A stretch of 29,418 bases of DNA from a virus. The notes under the pieces are model-generated. The model saw nothing but the letters and a program-made list of their open reading frames with translations. It made no database searches and was not told the DNA's origin. Made by a program: the position numbers and the translations under genes. The stretch is from IMG/VR virus record IMGVR_UViG_3300028610_002108, positions 1-29,418 of that record; one strand, written 5' to 3'. Within the stretch, counting starts at the first letter, position 1; each line of letters opens with the position of its first letter. Below are positions 1-6,215 of the stretch, one piece after another.

Positions 1-2
1 CG

Positions 3-143
3 ATGATAATGCTAAAAAAAGCGAACCGAGTAGCCACCTTAAAGATACGGCTAAAGACGATGCGTATCCTACAAAAAGAAGACGAGACCAGGCAACGTAT
101 AGCGGCCGCCCTCAAGAGGCAGGCAGAGAGGATATTTCGATGA
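3..143 (+). CDS. Small basic hypothetical protein (possibly 5'-truncated)
   Basis: An open frame runs from an ATG at base 3 to a TGA at 141-143 (46 codons). The product is rich in Lys and Arg and predicted helical, with no family I recognise. The frame is open to the left edge, so the true start may lie outside the window; an internal ATG at 60 is another option. Its stop overlaps the ATG of the next gene in an ATGA, the coupling style seen throughout the window, which supports it being real. Confidence 0.4.
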   Translation: MIMLKKANRVATLKIRLKTMRILQKEDETRQRIAAALKRQAERIFR

Positions 144-319
144 CCTTCGCGATAACTATAGGACTAATGACGAGCGCAATAAGAGTAGCCATAGCAGCAT
201 TCGGAATGGACGTGAACGTTAATATCCCTTCCGTTATCTTACTAGTATTAGCCCTCTTCTTTGCCCACGTATTTAAGTTGGGCCTAGAGAAGATGAAGCA
301 GAAAAGGAAAAGACGATAG
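140..319 (+). CDS. Small single-pass membrane protein (59 aa)
   Basis: The ATG at 140 overlaps the previous stop as ATGA, and the frame ends with TAG at 317-319. The N-terminal half is mildly hydrophobic, a strong hydrophobic segment covers about residues 29-45, and the C-terminus is very basic (K/R-rich last 12 residues). This fits an N-out, C-in membrane peptide, perhaps a holin or envelope-interfering peptide, but no family is recognised. A rho-independent terminator follows 28 bases downstream, so it ends its transcription unit. Confidence 0.5.
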   Translation: MTFAITIGLMTSAIRVAIAAFGMDVNVNIPSVILLVLALFFAHVFKLGLEKMKQKRKRR

Positions 320-347
320 ACAATACCATAAACAACCGAATAGTACC

Positions 348-372
348 ATACCGGAGCTTGCCGGTATTTTTT
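348..372 (+). terminator. Rho-independent terminator
   Basis: A 7-bp perfect stem (ATACCGG at 348-354 with CCGGTAT at 361-367) closes a 6-base loop and runs straight into six T residues (367-372). It sits just after the small membrane gene and before the gene-free repeat region, so it probably insulates that region from transcription entering from the left. Confidence 0.75.
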
Positions 373-405
373 CCCCGGCATACGATGAACACCCCCTGCA
401 ACCCA

Positions 406-463
406 GTTAGTGTTGGATGGACACTAACCCCCACACCCACTACGCGAAATGGCTACGCGAAAT
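406..463. repeat. Short inverted repeat plus 10-bp direct repeat
   Basis: GTTAGTGT (406-413) and ACACTAAC (421-428) form an 8-bp inverted repeat with a 7-base loop. Immediately after, TACGCGAAAT occurs twice (441-450 and 454-463), 13 bp apart start to start. Both lie at the left flank of the iteron-like region and may be protein-binding sites. Their role is unknown. Confidence 0.45.
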
Positions 464-605
464 ACCGCAGCAGGAGCGTCTCCCTTGCCCATGATACTCT
501 ATGATACCACCTGCCCATGATACTCTATGATACCCTGTAGTCCCCCTATGATCACTTCTGGCCATGATACTTTATGATACCCTGTAGTCCCCCCGTGATA
601 CTCTA

Positions 606-655
606 TGATGACCACTCCCCTACTCTTCTTATAGTGATCAGGGGAGTGGTCATCA
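606..655. repeat. 16-bp perfect inverted repeat
   Basis: TGATGACCACTCCCCT (606-621) is the exact reverse complement of AGGGGAGTGGTCATCA (640-655), separated by 18 bases. No T-run follows, so it does not look like a terminator. It lies inside the iteron-like region and could extrude as a cruciform, act as a nicking or loading site, or be an operator. Confidence 0.55.
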
Positions 656-691
656 CTGACCATATTATAACGTTAACCGTGGCCACGCCAG

Positions 692-735
692 AAAAAATAT
701 TTTTTTCCTGTGGTAACATTAACGTTAACGTTACC
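692..735. other. A/T tract and 24-bp quasi-palindrome (possible unwinding element)
   Basis: Bases 692-705 form a 14-bp palindrome of six A, TA and six T. A quasi-palindrome with GGTAAC and GTTACC ends spans 712-735 and contains a repeated AACGTT core. A further AACGTTAACC copy lies at 669-678. AT-rich, easily melted DNA beside iteron-like repeats is the classic layout of a replication origin, but the function is inferred only. Confidence 0.4.
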
Positions 736-809
736 ATCGCATCCTTGCCTCTGCTGCCCTTGACCCCTTACCCCTACTACCCATGATACTCTATGATACG
801 CTGCCTCCC

Positions 810-866
810 CAATCCGAGTTTGGTATACTGCCGTGTCTTGACTTTTGTCCCTCTGTTAGGTTATAC
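810..866 (+). promoter_or_regulatory. Sigma70-type promoter P1 with shared upstream block
   Basis: TTGACT (838-843) and TTATAC (861-866) are separated by 17 bp. A CAATC motif begins exactly 28 bp before the -35 box, and TATACTGC..GTCTTGACT leads into it. The same arrangement recurs before other transcription units (2340, 4321, 6216 and, more loosely, 10533). A short GC hairpin (897-909) and a GAGAGGA ribosome binding site follow before the ATG at 926. It would drive the first block of small genes. Confidence 0.75.
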
Positions 867-925
867 TATAGGTATAAGGTTATAATTTAGTTAGCAGCCC
901 TACAGGGGCAAGAGAGGACAGTAAG

Positions 926-1333
926 ATGAAAGACTATAGTGTAAGCGTGATAGTTAATGGGGCAGACCGTACCTTTCACGTAAGGGCATATGACTGGTGC
1001 GATGCCCAGGGGCAGGTAGATAAAGCCTATAGGGGCCACCAAGAGTACGAGATTACAGAGATTGCCGAACTCAGTATCCTGACAGAGAAAGACGCTACCC
1101 CCCCTACCCCCCAAGAGGTACCAGGGGTATACTCTAAAGGGGATAAGAAATACTGGTGGTATATAAGGGCAGACATCCGATGCTACGATAGTATTAACCC
1201 CGGTGCCCTGGCAGATGCTTTTAAGACTGCCCAGGATGAAGGGTGCTATACGGCATCCCAATTAGAGGCCATAGCAGCGGTATTGGTAGACGCTACCACC
1301 CATACAGCAGCAATCCAGGGGTTAACTGCCTAG
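926..1333 (+). CDS. Hypothetical two-part protein with Pro-rich linker (135 aa)
   Basis: This is the first gene after promoter P1, with a GAGAGGA ribosome binding site a few bases before the ATG. Residues 1-55 look like a small beta/alpha domain (alternating hydrophobic strands, then a helix with Asp/Gln). A proline-rich linker of about residues 58-68 follows, then a C-terminal mixed domain with a Trp-Trp-Tyr cluster. The N-terminal part loosely resembles that of the gene at 3889, which has the same domain-linker-domain plan. No family is recognised. An early, host-directed role would fit its position but is only inference. Confidence 0.75.
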   Translation: MKDYSVSVIVNGADRTFHVRAYDWCDAQGQVDKAYRGHQEYEITEIAELSILTEKDATPPTPQEVPGVYSKGDKKYWWYIRADIRCYDSINPGALADAFKTAQDEGCYTASQLEAIAAVLVDATTHTAAIQGLTA

Positions 1334-1381
1334 CACAGCCCCCTACTAGAGTGCGTGTAGGCGCACGGAAAGGAACATAAA

Positions 1382-1735
1382 GTGACCAGGATAAAAGTAA
1401 CCGACCAATCGTTTGATATGGACATAGCAAAGGTTGAGGAACTATTCAACCGTACTATCCCCACGGATGACCCCCCCAAGCCTAGGGCCAAGCGGTATAC
1501 CATCCTCAAGAATCTCAGCCCTAACAGGCAAGCAGTGATCAACCAATGTAAGGCAGCCTTGGTCCGGCAGTTTGGGACTAAAGAAGCGGCCAGATACATC
1601 CGTTTCAGGGAAACCAGCGATGGTAGGGGATACCAATATTGGCTGAAGTACCAGATAGAGCGTACCCCCTATATGGACGACTATTGCCTCCTTGCAGCTG
1701 CTCAGAAGTGGTTCGACGGTGCCGAGATCAAATAG
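1382..1735 (+). CDS. Hypothetical basic protein (117 aa), GTG start
   Basis: The GTG at 1382 follows an AAAGGA ribosome binding site (about 1368-1373); no ATG lies nearby in frame. The product has an acidic N-terminal third and then a basic region with Arg/Lys clusters. The segment around residues 45-75 is compatible with a nucleic-acid-binding helical domain, though no motif is decisive. A small GTGCG/CGCAC hairpin (1351-1366) sits just before the ribosome binding site. Function unknown. Confidence 0.7.
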   Translation: MTRIKVTDQSFDMDIAKVEELFNRTIPTDDPPKPRAKRYTILKNLSPNRQAVINQCKAALVRQFGTKEAARYIRFRETSDGRGYQYWLKYQIERTPYMDDYCLLAAAQKWFDGAEIK

Positions 1736-1748
1736 GCACCCAGGGGTG

Positions 1749-1810
1749 GTACCCTCACGATATTCTACGAAGACTGTATGGTCAGTGAACGTAGAATATC
1801 ATGGGGGTAC
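1749..1810. other. Two-tier intergenic hairpin
   Basis: GATATTCTACG (1759-1769) is the perfect reverse complement of CGTAGAATATC (1790-1800), with a 20-base loop. Outside it GTACCC (1749-1754) pairs with GGGTAC (1805-1810) across a small internal loop. There is no T-run; a C-rich stretch follows. It fills the gap between genes at 1735 and 1908 and could be an mRNA stability, attenuation or protein-binding element. Confidence 0.5.
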
Positions 1811-1907
1811 AGACCCGCCCCCCCGCCCTGTAGTATCAACACTACTCATCAATACTGCATGTGCAGGCGCACTTTTCCACTAAACACCTAACAGGAAGGA
1901 CATAACT

Positions 1908-2252
1908 TTGGACAAGCAACTCAAAACACTCTACAGACTCCAGGAAGCGCAAGACCTGGAAAGAGAATCTGCCTCCACCGACCCTCATCGTCAACGGCTG
2001 CTAAAGAGGTATACCAGGGTATCCGCAGTCATCCATTCACCCCACCCCTGGGCCCTCTTGGCCCCTATGCGTCGCTATCGCCTGGCCATTATCACCTATC
2101 GGCTAGAACGTAACAGGCTCAAGCACCGTCACAAGGCTGTAAGGCAGATGCTCCAAGCCCGCCAGGCCATTATCTATAAGCTCCTAAAGTCCCACAGGCG
2201 CACGTCCCTATCTGAGGTCTATAAGCTATTCGACCTGAAGCCGCCAAGGTAG
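1908..2252 (+). CDS. Hypothetical highly basic helical protein (114 aa), TTG start
   Basis: The likely start is the TTG at 1908, placed 8 bases after an AGGAAGGA ribosome binding site. The product is rich in Arg, Lys, His, Leu and Gln and almost entirely predicted helical, with heptad-like Leu spacing suggesting a coiled coil. A nucleic-acid-binding role is plausible from charge, but no family is recognised. It ends the first promoter unit; repeats and promoter P2 follow. Confidence 0.65.
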   Translation: MDKQLKTLYRLQEAQDLERESASTDPHRQRLLKRYTRVSAVIHSPHPWALLAPMRRYRLAIITYRLERNRLKHRHKAVRQMLQARQAIIYKLLKSHRRTSLSEVYKLFDLKPPR

Positions 2253-2257
2253 CCCCC

Positions 2258-2328
2258 TACCCCTGGGCCCACCCCCCTACCCTGCCTCTTCAGCCTGACC
2301 CAGGGGTACCATCTTCAGCCTGACCCAG
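2258..2328. repeat. Inverted repeat combined with 17-bp direct repeat
   Basis: TACCCCTGGG (2258-2267) and CCCAGGGGTA (2299-2308) form a 10-bp inverted repeat. The 17-mer beginning TCTTCAGCC occurs at 2287-2303 and again at 2312-2328, 25 bp apart start to start, with the first copy overlapping the right arm. No T-run follows. The block precedes promoter P2 and may be an operator or a factor-dependent transcription stop. Confidence 0.45.
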
Positions 2329-2339
2329 TTCTCCCACCC

Positions 2340-2396
2340 CAATCTAGATTGGCCATACTACAGCTTCTTGACTTACCACTAGTTCTGGGGTATACT
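2340..2396 (+). promoter_or_regulatory. Sigma70-type promoter P2 with shared upstream block
   Basis: TTGACT (2368-2373) and TATACT (2391-2396) are separated by 17 bp. CAATC begins at 2340, again 28 bp before the -35 box, and is part of the palindrome AATCTAGATT. CATACTACAG lies between. The -10 box continues into TTAACCTAGGGGGGAA, which is nearly identical after the -10 box of P3 at 4373, so P2 and P3 are probably duplicates. Confidence 0.75.
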
Positions 2397-2446
2397 TAAC
2401 CTAGGGGGGAATTTTCTCAAAGTTTACCCTATCAGACTACTTACCA

Positions 2447-2461
2447 GCCCCTACCAGGGGC
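2447..2461 (+). other. Leader hairpin next to a ribosome binding site
   Basis: GCCCCT (2447-2452) and AGGGGC (2456-2461) form a 6-bp stem with a 3-base loop directly before the AGAGAGGA ribosome binding site of the gene at 2478. Very similar small hairpins precede the genes at 926 (897-909) and 28313 (28281-28293). Confidence 0.45.
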
Positions 2462-2477
2462 AGAGAGGAACAGACTA

Positions 2478-2936
2478 ATGACGGCCATAGAATTAACCCC
2501 AGAGGATATCCGAACCATTCGCAACGTCATCTATCGTGAGCAGGTCATAGCCACTAGGATAGCCCAGGGAGTAGTCACGCTATCTTATCAGGAGCGATAC
2601 GCGAAAGAGGCTGATGCCCTCCAGAAGATGATAGAAGTCTTCCAGCCATACGTGGGCAATGACGACACCGTTACTATAACCATCGACGTCGCCAAGCCAG
2701 AGGTATCCTTCAAGGATATGATGCTAACTCATCTATACGGCACCTATCCCCGATACTATCGCGTTATAGAGAAGTACGTCACAGCCGTGGAGTACGTTGA
2801 TGCTGGCAGAGGTCCAGAGGTCCAGTGGGAGTATTTTATTAACGAAGATGGTACCCTGCATACGGACCTGGTCGATGAGGACTTTACCTATTACAGGGAT
2901 AATATGTACCCTGATCAGGTCTATAGCTGCCACTAA
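2478..2936 (+). CDS. Hypothetical acidic protein (152 aa)
   Basis: This is the first gene after promoter P2, with the ATG at 2478 behind AGAGAGGA. The N-terminal 65 residues are predicted helical and start with a TPEDIRTIRN segment. The rest is mixed with many Tyr, Asp and Glu residues, giving an acidic protein overall. No known motif is seen. Acidic early phage proteins sometimes mimic DNA or bind host enzymes, but nothing here shows that directly. Confidence 0.75.
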   Translation: MTAIELTPEDIRTIRNVIYREQVIATRIAQGVVTLSYQERYAKEADALQKMIEVFQPYVGNDDTVTITIDVAKPEVSFKDMMLTHLYGTYPRYYRVIEKYVTAVEYVDAGRGPEVQWEYFINEDGTLHTDLVDEDFTYYRDNMYPDQVYSCH

Positions 2937-2950
2937 CGTACCCTACTCAT

Positions 2951-2978
2951 CAACCAACCAACCAACCAACCAACCAAC
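2951..2978. repeat. Seven-unit CAAC tetranucleotide repeat
   Basis: Seven perfect CAAC units lie just before the GAAAGGAG ribosome binding site of the proline-rich gene at 2999. Slippage at such tracts can change spacing and expression. Alternatively it is simply an unstructured, ribosome-accessible leader. Related tracts precede the genes at 5245 and 22486. Confidence 0.8.
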
Positions 2979-2998
2979 TCACTAGAAAGGAGACACCT

Positions 2999-3178
2999 AT
3001 GACAAAGAAAAAGACAGGGCCAGGGCCTCTGCCTCTTCCACCACCAGTCAATCCAAAGACGCCATCACAGCCACTGTACCCAGTAAAGAACAGCCCTGCT
3101 ATCCCACCATACCCCATAACCACTACCAGACCACCGGTATCACCAAACCCAGTACGGCCATTACCAAAGAAGAAGTAG
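2999..3178 (+). CDS. Proline-rich small protein (59 aa)
   Basis: The ATG at 2999 follows a GAAAGGAG ribosome binding site at optimal spacing, and the frame ends with TAG at 3176-3178. The product starts with basic MTKKK, ends with KKK and between them is about one third proline with short PPP and PxxP runs, so it is intrinsically disordered. PxxP motifs commonly dock onto SH3-like or similar domains. No catalytic function is expected. The clear ribosome binding site argues that it is translated despite its low complexity. Confidence 0.6.
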   Translation: MTKKKTGPGPLPLPPPVNPKTPSQPLYPVKNSPAIPPYPITTTRPPVSPNPVRPLPKKK

Positions 3179-3287
3179 GTATCAGGGGTAGGGGCAGTCA
3201 CCACCCCCCTACCCTACCCTACTAGCCACCAAGGCCACTGACCAGTCAACTCTTTCACCAACTGGTAACCCCAGAAAGGAAAACCAA

Positions 3288-3638
3288 ATGCAGTTCTATA
3301 CCGAGCAAGTCCAAGGACCCCATAAGCAAGCTATCACCGATGCCCTCACAGCCTATCGCGAAGGGGCATGCTCCCAAGCCGCTACCTGGGGTGCCCTCTC
3401 GGCCCTCTATATAACCTGCCGGAGGCAGCCTGCCCCCAAGTGGGCCGACCACGTCACTAGAGGAAAGGCCCACATCGACAATATGCTCGTCTCCTTCTTC
3501 CCTCACTATGCTAACCTCTGGGACTCAGGAACGTCTCGTGGGTGCCTAGAGGGTAGGATTCGCAGGCTGCCAGGGGCAATACTGGGCATTCCTAGCTACG
3601 GCAAGCCAGTGACCTATATAGTCTATGGGGACTACTGA
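3288..3638 (+). CDS. Hypothetical protein (116 aa)
   Basis: The ATG at 3288 follows an AGAAAGGA ribosome binding site. The N-terminal 60 residues are predicted helical with Ala/Gln/Thr content. The C-terminal third is Gly/Arg/Pro-containing and probably strand-rich, ending in a Tyr-rich tail. No family is recognised. Its TGA overlaps the next ATG by one base (TGATG), suggesting translational coupling. The upstream gap 3179-3287 holds only a weak ACCAGT/ACTGGT inverted repeat (3241-3266). Confidence 0.7.
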   Translation: MQFYTEQVQGPHKQAITDALTAYREGACSQAATWGALSALYITCRRQPAPKWADHVTRGKAHIDNMLVSFFPHYANLWDSGTSRGCLEGRIRRLPGAILGIPSYGKPVTYIVYGDY

Positions 3639-3883
3639 TGAGAACCTACTTCATCTATAAGGATAAGAATGGCATCTCCTGGAAACTATACCCCAGGGGA
3701 CGCTTCTTAACCCTTATCACCAGCACCAGACGGCTGAATGCCTATAGGCAAGCAGCGGCTGACGACGCCAGGGGACGTGGGCACCCTACCCTTGCCAAGG
3801 CTATCGAAAAACAAGATATGTTCAAATTTATCGCTGATGCTGGGCTTATAACCCGACACGAGCGACTAGACAGTAAAGGATAA
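3638..3883 (+). CDS. Hypothetical small basic protein (81 aa)
   Basis: Its ATG overlaps the preceding stop by one base. The N-terminal 30 residues look like a small beta sheet (alternating aromatic and charged residues), followed by an Arg/Ala-rich helix and a short C-terminal helix. No motif is recognised. It ends 5 bases before the next ATG at 3889, so the genes at 3288, 3638 and 3889 form a tight operon. Confidence 0.65.
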   Translation: MRTYFIYKDKNGISWKLYPRGRFLTLITSTRRLNAYRQAAADDARGRGHPTLAKAIEKQDMFKFIADAGLITRHERLDSKG

Positions 3884-3888
3884 ATAAA

Positions 3889-4332
3889 ATGCACCTGTAT
3901 CAAGTATGCGCAGTATTTGCTGATGGAATACGTTATATAGCTGTAGAGGCAGACACCGCTCAAGAGGCAAAGGCACGAACTGCCTCAGCCTACTCAGGCG
4001 ACGATGCATTCTACTATGTTGAAGATGGTCGGGTTATTGAGCCAATGGATGCCCTCCTCACGAAAGAGGATCACCCCTTGCCTGGGAGGACTCGCCACCC
4101 CACCTTTCCACACCACCATACCCCTGCCCTGCCCCCCTACCCTACTCCCCCAGCACCTAGCCTAACCAAGGAGGAGATTGCTTCCATTCATAGGGCATTG
4201 AACTGCCAGTATTACTACCTGGAACGGTCTCTCTCCATCTCCACATCGTCCACCAACTGCCTCAGCTATAAGGCAGACCTTGCTGCCATTAGGAAACTCC
4301 GAGACGCCCTCTGGCACCTCCAATCTAAATAG
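3889..4332 (+). CDS. Hypothetical two-domain protein with Pro-rich linker (147 aa)
   Basis: The ATG at 3889 follows AAAGGATAAATAAA. Residues 1-60 form a small beta-alpha-beta-like unit with a helix containing TAQEAKA. Residues 64-95 are a His/Pro/Thr-rich disordered linker, and residues 95-147 are a helical domain with Cys, Tyr and Leu. The layout parallels the gene at 926, and the N-terminal units look distantly related. Its last codons overlap the start of promoter P3. Function unknown. Confidence 0.7.
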   Translation: MHLYQVCAVFADGIRYIAVEADTAQEAKARTASAYSGDDAFYYVEDGRVIEPMDALLTKEDHPLPGRTRHPTFPHHHTPALPPYPTPPAPSLTKEEIASIHRALNCQYYYLERSLSISTSSTNCLSYKADLAAIRKLRDALWHLQSK

Positions 4333-4378
4333 GCCATACTGCAGGGTCTGGACCCCGTGCCTACCTATAGGGTATACT
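4321..4378 (+). promoter_or_regulatory. Promoter P3 with shared upstream block
   Basis: CAATC at 4321 begins the conserved block, with CATACTGCAGGGTCT at 4335-4349. The -35 box TGGACC (4349-4354) departs from TTGACT by changed bases, the spacer is 18 bp and TATACT (4373-4378) is the -10 box. It is therefore a weaker or activator-dependent version of P2. A 10-bp palindrome GGGTATACCC (4408-4417) lies in the leader and could be an operator. The gene at 4515 is the target, with a leader of about 130 bases. Confidence 0.6.
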
Positions 4379-4514
4379 TAATCTAGGGGGGAAGGTGCGC
4401 CGTTTAGGGGTATACCCTGACCGCCGCTCCTACCCCATCACCTAACTTACGAACCACCTAAAGTTCCACCAAGTACCCCAGGGCCTATGAGCCCTAGAAA
4501 GAAGCAATAAGAAC

Positions 4515-5021
4515 ATGCCAAGGAAAGAATTCCCATCCCAGTACGCTGGTTGGTATCGAATCGCCACTGCAGCCCCAACGATGGGCATTGCCCATGCGCA
4601 GTACGTTCGCCAACTGGTCCAGAAAAAGTTCCAACACGAAGACATCGTCAACCCGAACACGGGCAACGTGGAGAAGGGCGCCGTCAAGATTGACATGGGC
4701 AGCTACCAGGTGTGGGCGATCAACCCCACGACCGTCGAGAGCTACCAGACACGCCAGACGACTCGCAGCGGCTTGCGCCGGTATCTTCTCCGCTTTGACT
4801 CCAGTGTCATCGAACCAGCGGCCCTTGAGGTTGTCATCCGCCAGGCCATCGCCACTGCCATCGGCATCGAGCCCGCCGCCCTCACAGCAGAGAACTTCAG
4901 CTTTGAGCCTGCCTACAAGAAAAAGGCGAAAAAGCCAGGGAGCAGCACCAGCGCCATTGATCCATTGGAAATCAGCGACTCTAGCGCCATCGAATTGGAC
5001 TTTCTAGACGCCTCAGAGTAG
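4515..5021 (+). CDS. Hypothetical, probably highly expressed protein with acidic tail (168 aa)
   Basis: The frame opens with the ATG at 4515 after a weak AGAAAGAAG site, has its own promoter (P3) and is flanked by long structured gaps. Codon choice differs from its neighbours: C-ending codons (GCC, ATC, ACC, CGC) dominate, as in the ssDNA-binding candidate at 17851, which suggests high expression. The body is mixed alpha/beta with Gln and Arg. A lysine-rich patch precedes a Ser/Thr linker and an acidic C-terminus ending near ELDFLD. An acidic hydrophobic tip is typical of ssDNA-binding proteins, so that role is possible but unproven. A structural or decoy protein is the alternative. Confidence 0.75.
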   Translation: MPRKEFPSQYAGWYRIATAAPTMGIAHAQYVRQLVQKKFQHEDIVNPNTGNVEKGAVKIDMGSYQVWAINPTTVESYQTRQTTRSGLRRYLLRFDSSVIEPAALEVVIRQAIATAIGIEPAALTAENFSFEPAYKKKAKKPGSSTSAIDPLEISDSSAIELDFLDASE

Positions 5022-5031
5022 TGCCCTTTGA

Positions 5032-5137
5032 TAGTCAGGTAGCAGAGAGAGCTACTCTGATGCACCATAGGGCCTCCTTCTGAGCCTGACTAGCCCTTTA
5101 TTCCCTGGTCCGTACACGCTGGCTGGGGGATAAAGGG
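5032..5137 (+). other. Structured intergenic region with nested hairpins
   Basis: TAGTCAGG (5032-5039) pairs with CCTGACTA (5085-5092), enclosing an internal GTAGC/GCTAC hairpin (5039-5055). A second stem follows: CCCTTTAT (5094-5101) plus CCC (5103-5105) with ATAAAGGG (5130-5137) and preceding G residues. There is no long T-run, so it is a weak or factor-dependent terminator or an RNA element. The second stem nearly matches the true terminator at 5643. Confidence 0.5.
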
Positions 5138-5150
5138 TATGTCCCTTATC

Positions 5151-5222
5151 ACCTAACCTAACCACCTAACTACCTAACTACCTAACTACCTAACCACCTA
5201 ACCTAACCACCTAACCTAACCT
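5151..5222. repeat. Telomere-like CCTAAC repeat tract
   Basis: About 70 bases consist of CCTAAC and CCTAACTA units in varying register, with three successive CTACCTAA copies in the middle. The tract lies just ahead of the GAAAGGAAAG ribosome binding site of the gene at 5245. It resembles the CAAC tract at 2951 in position and lack of G, and could be a slippage-prone or unstructured leader. Confidence 0.75.
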
Positions 5223-5244
5223 AGCACCTGAAAGGAAAGAAAGA

Positions 5245-5613
5245 ATGACCCAGACAACAACAATAACACCAGACCTGGCTGCGGCATTAGAATGCCATAA
5301 AGAAGAGGTCATAGCAGCACTCGCAACTGCTCCAGGGGCAGACCTTGGGGCTTTTGACCGTCTCAAGACCCATCCAGACGCTGCCAAGAAGGCTACCTAC
5401 CTTGACTACCTCAAGAAGGTCCACGCTGCCGTTGAAGAAGACCGCCCCTGGCCCGATACGCCAGAAGAGCAGGCCCTTGAGGAGGAGGTCTATGAACTCC
5501 AGTGCATGGAGCGAGTTGCTATCGCAAAGTCCACCTATCATCACCTCATCGGCTACCTGCCATCCCAAGACGCGCCACCTATCGTAGCTGCCATCATCAA
5601 AGGTAGCTCCTAA
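5245..5613 (+). CDS. Hypothetical acidic helical protein (122 aa)
   Basis: The ATG at 5245 follows a strong GAAAGGAAAG site. The product is predicted nearly all helical, rich in Ala, Glu and Leu, with an acidic central segment (PDTPEEQALEEEVYEL) and Cys/Met residues after it. No enzyme motif is seen. It ends 29 bases before a strong terminator, closing the left block of small genes. Function unknown. Confidence 0.75.
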   Translation: MTQTTTITPDLAAALECHKEEVIAALATAPGADLGAFDRLKTHPDAAKKATYLDYLKKVHAAVEEDRPWPDTPEEQALEEEVYELQCMERVAIAKSTYHHLIGYLPSQDAPPIVAAIIKGSS

Positions 5614-5642
5614 CTGCCTAGGTTCCACCGTAGGTATATTCT

Positions 5643-5686
5643 GCCCTTTATCCCTTTCAACTCCTTGGGGGGATAAAGGGCTTTTT
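5643..5686 (+). terminator. Strong rho-independent terminator
   Basis: GCCCTTTATCCC (5643-5654) pairs perfectly with GGGATAAAGGGC (5670-5681) to give a 12-bp stem with a 15-base loop, followed by five T residues (5682-5686). It ends the transcription unit of the gene at 5245. Confidence 0.85.
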
Positions 5687-5689
5687 CGT

Positions 5690-6215
5690 TTCCCCCCCCC
5701 TCCCCAAGAAGCACCTGTAGTCTATAAGATATACAAAATATGATCTTTGGGTCTCGGGGTAATACCGTCTACTAGAGGCTTTAGGTAATTACGTTTTTAC
5801 TTCTTCATCTTCTCGTACTTACCTATAAAAATATAGATATATAATTATTTAATATATATTATTATTATAGTACTCTTTAACTCTTCTGGACCCTCTTTAA
5901 CCTGCCTCCTTAATCAAAGACATACGTTAATTCCGACTATAAAGTATAATTATAAGACTTGAAACGAGACGATTGCCCCCCTATAATTATAATCCCCGCA
6001 GACTTCTCCACCCCTCTGGCCCCTCCAAAAGGCCCCCCTCTAGGACCTCCCCAGGGCCCTCTAGAGGCCCCCCAGGGCACCCCTCTAGGACCCTCCCAGG
6101 CACCCCCCACCCCTTCACCCTCCAAGACACGCACTCCCCTCTAGCCCCTGTGCAGGGAGGACCCACTCCTGGTACCTAGAACTTAATCCTCCAAACCCCG
6201 CTGGCCGCCCCCCTT
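5690..6215. other. Gene-free AT-rich then C-rich region
   Basis: About 500 bases show no convincing gene. The first half (to about 5995) is AT-rich with ATATATTATTATTATAG-type DNA. The second half (6000-6180) is strongly C-rich on this strand, with repeated CCCTCTAGGACC and CCCAGGGCACC motifs. TATAATTATAA occurs at 5945-5955 and 5982-5992, and again at 6267-6277. Open frames here encode only Pro/Gly low-complexity peptides and overlap a promoter. A regulatory or second origin function is possible. Confidence 0.6.
5959..5987 (+). promoter_or_regulatory. Sigma70-type promoter in the gene-free region
   Basis: TTGAAA (5959-5964) and TATAAT (5982-5987) are separated by exactly 17 bp. It lacks the CAATC upstream block of the other promoters. 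It would transcribe the C-rich stretch and then the HTH gene, or a non-coding RNA. Confidence 0.55.

Larger units (their letters stand above)
489..800. repeat. Iteron-like ATGATAC repeats (candidate origin or control region)
   Basis: The unit ATGATACTCTATGATACC occurs at 491-508 and 517-534, with a one-base variant at 564-581, a variant starting GTGATAC at 595-611 and a further copy at 783-800. Within each unit ATGATAC is repeated at 10-bp spacing, one helical turn, which suits binding of a protein along one face of DNA. Two copies are followed by the same CTGTAGTCC tail. No credible gene lies between 320 and 925. Known iterons of plasmids and phages bind replication initiators. An origin here is inference; a repressor-operator array is the main alternative. 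Confidence 0.6.

Noticed and set aside
574-786. Open frame of 70 codons on the + strand
   Set aside because: It lies inside the iteron-like and palindromic region, has no ribosome binding site and its sequence is explained by the repeats.
489-800. CRISPR array
   Set aside because: Repeat units are short and unevenly spaced (about 26 to 200 bases), with no constant-length spacers and no cas1 or cas2; the Cas4-like gene belongs to a recombination trio.
887-1261. Long minus-strand frame
   Set aside because: It is opposite the well-supported gene at 926, with no ribosome binding site or family resemblance.
1692-1883. Open frame across the gap after the gene at 1382
   Set aside because: It covers the two-tier hairpin and a C-run, lacks a ribosome binding site and gives a low-quality composition.
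4588-5007. Second + strand frame of 139 codons within the gene at 4515
   Set aside because: It is an Arg/Ser/Pro-rich shadow caused by GC-biased codons of the true gene.
5937-6179. Pro/Gly-rich frames on both strands, collagen-like in appearance
   Set aside because: They arise from C-rich repeats, lack ribosome binding sites, and the + strand one begins at the -35 box of a promoter.
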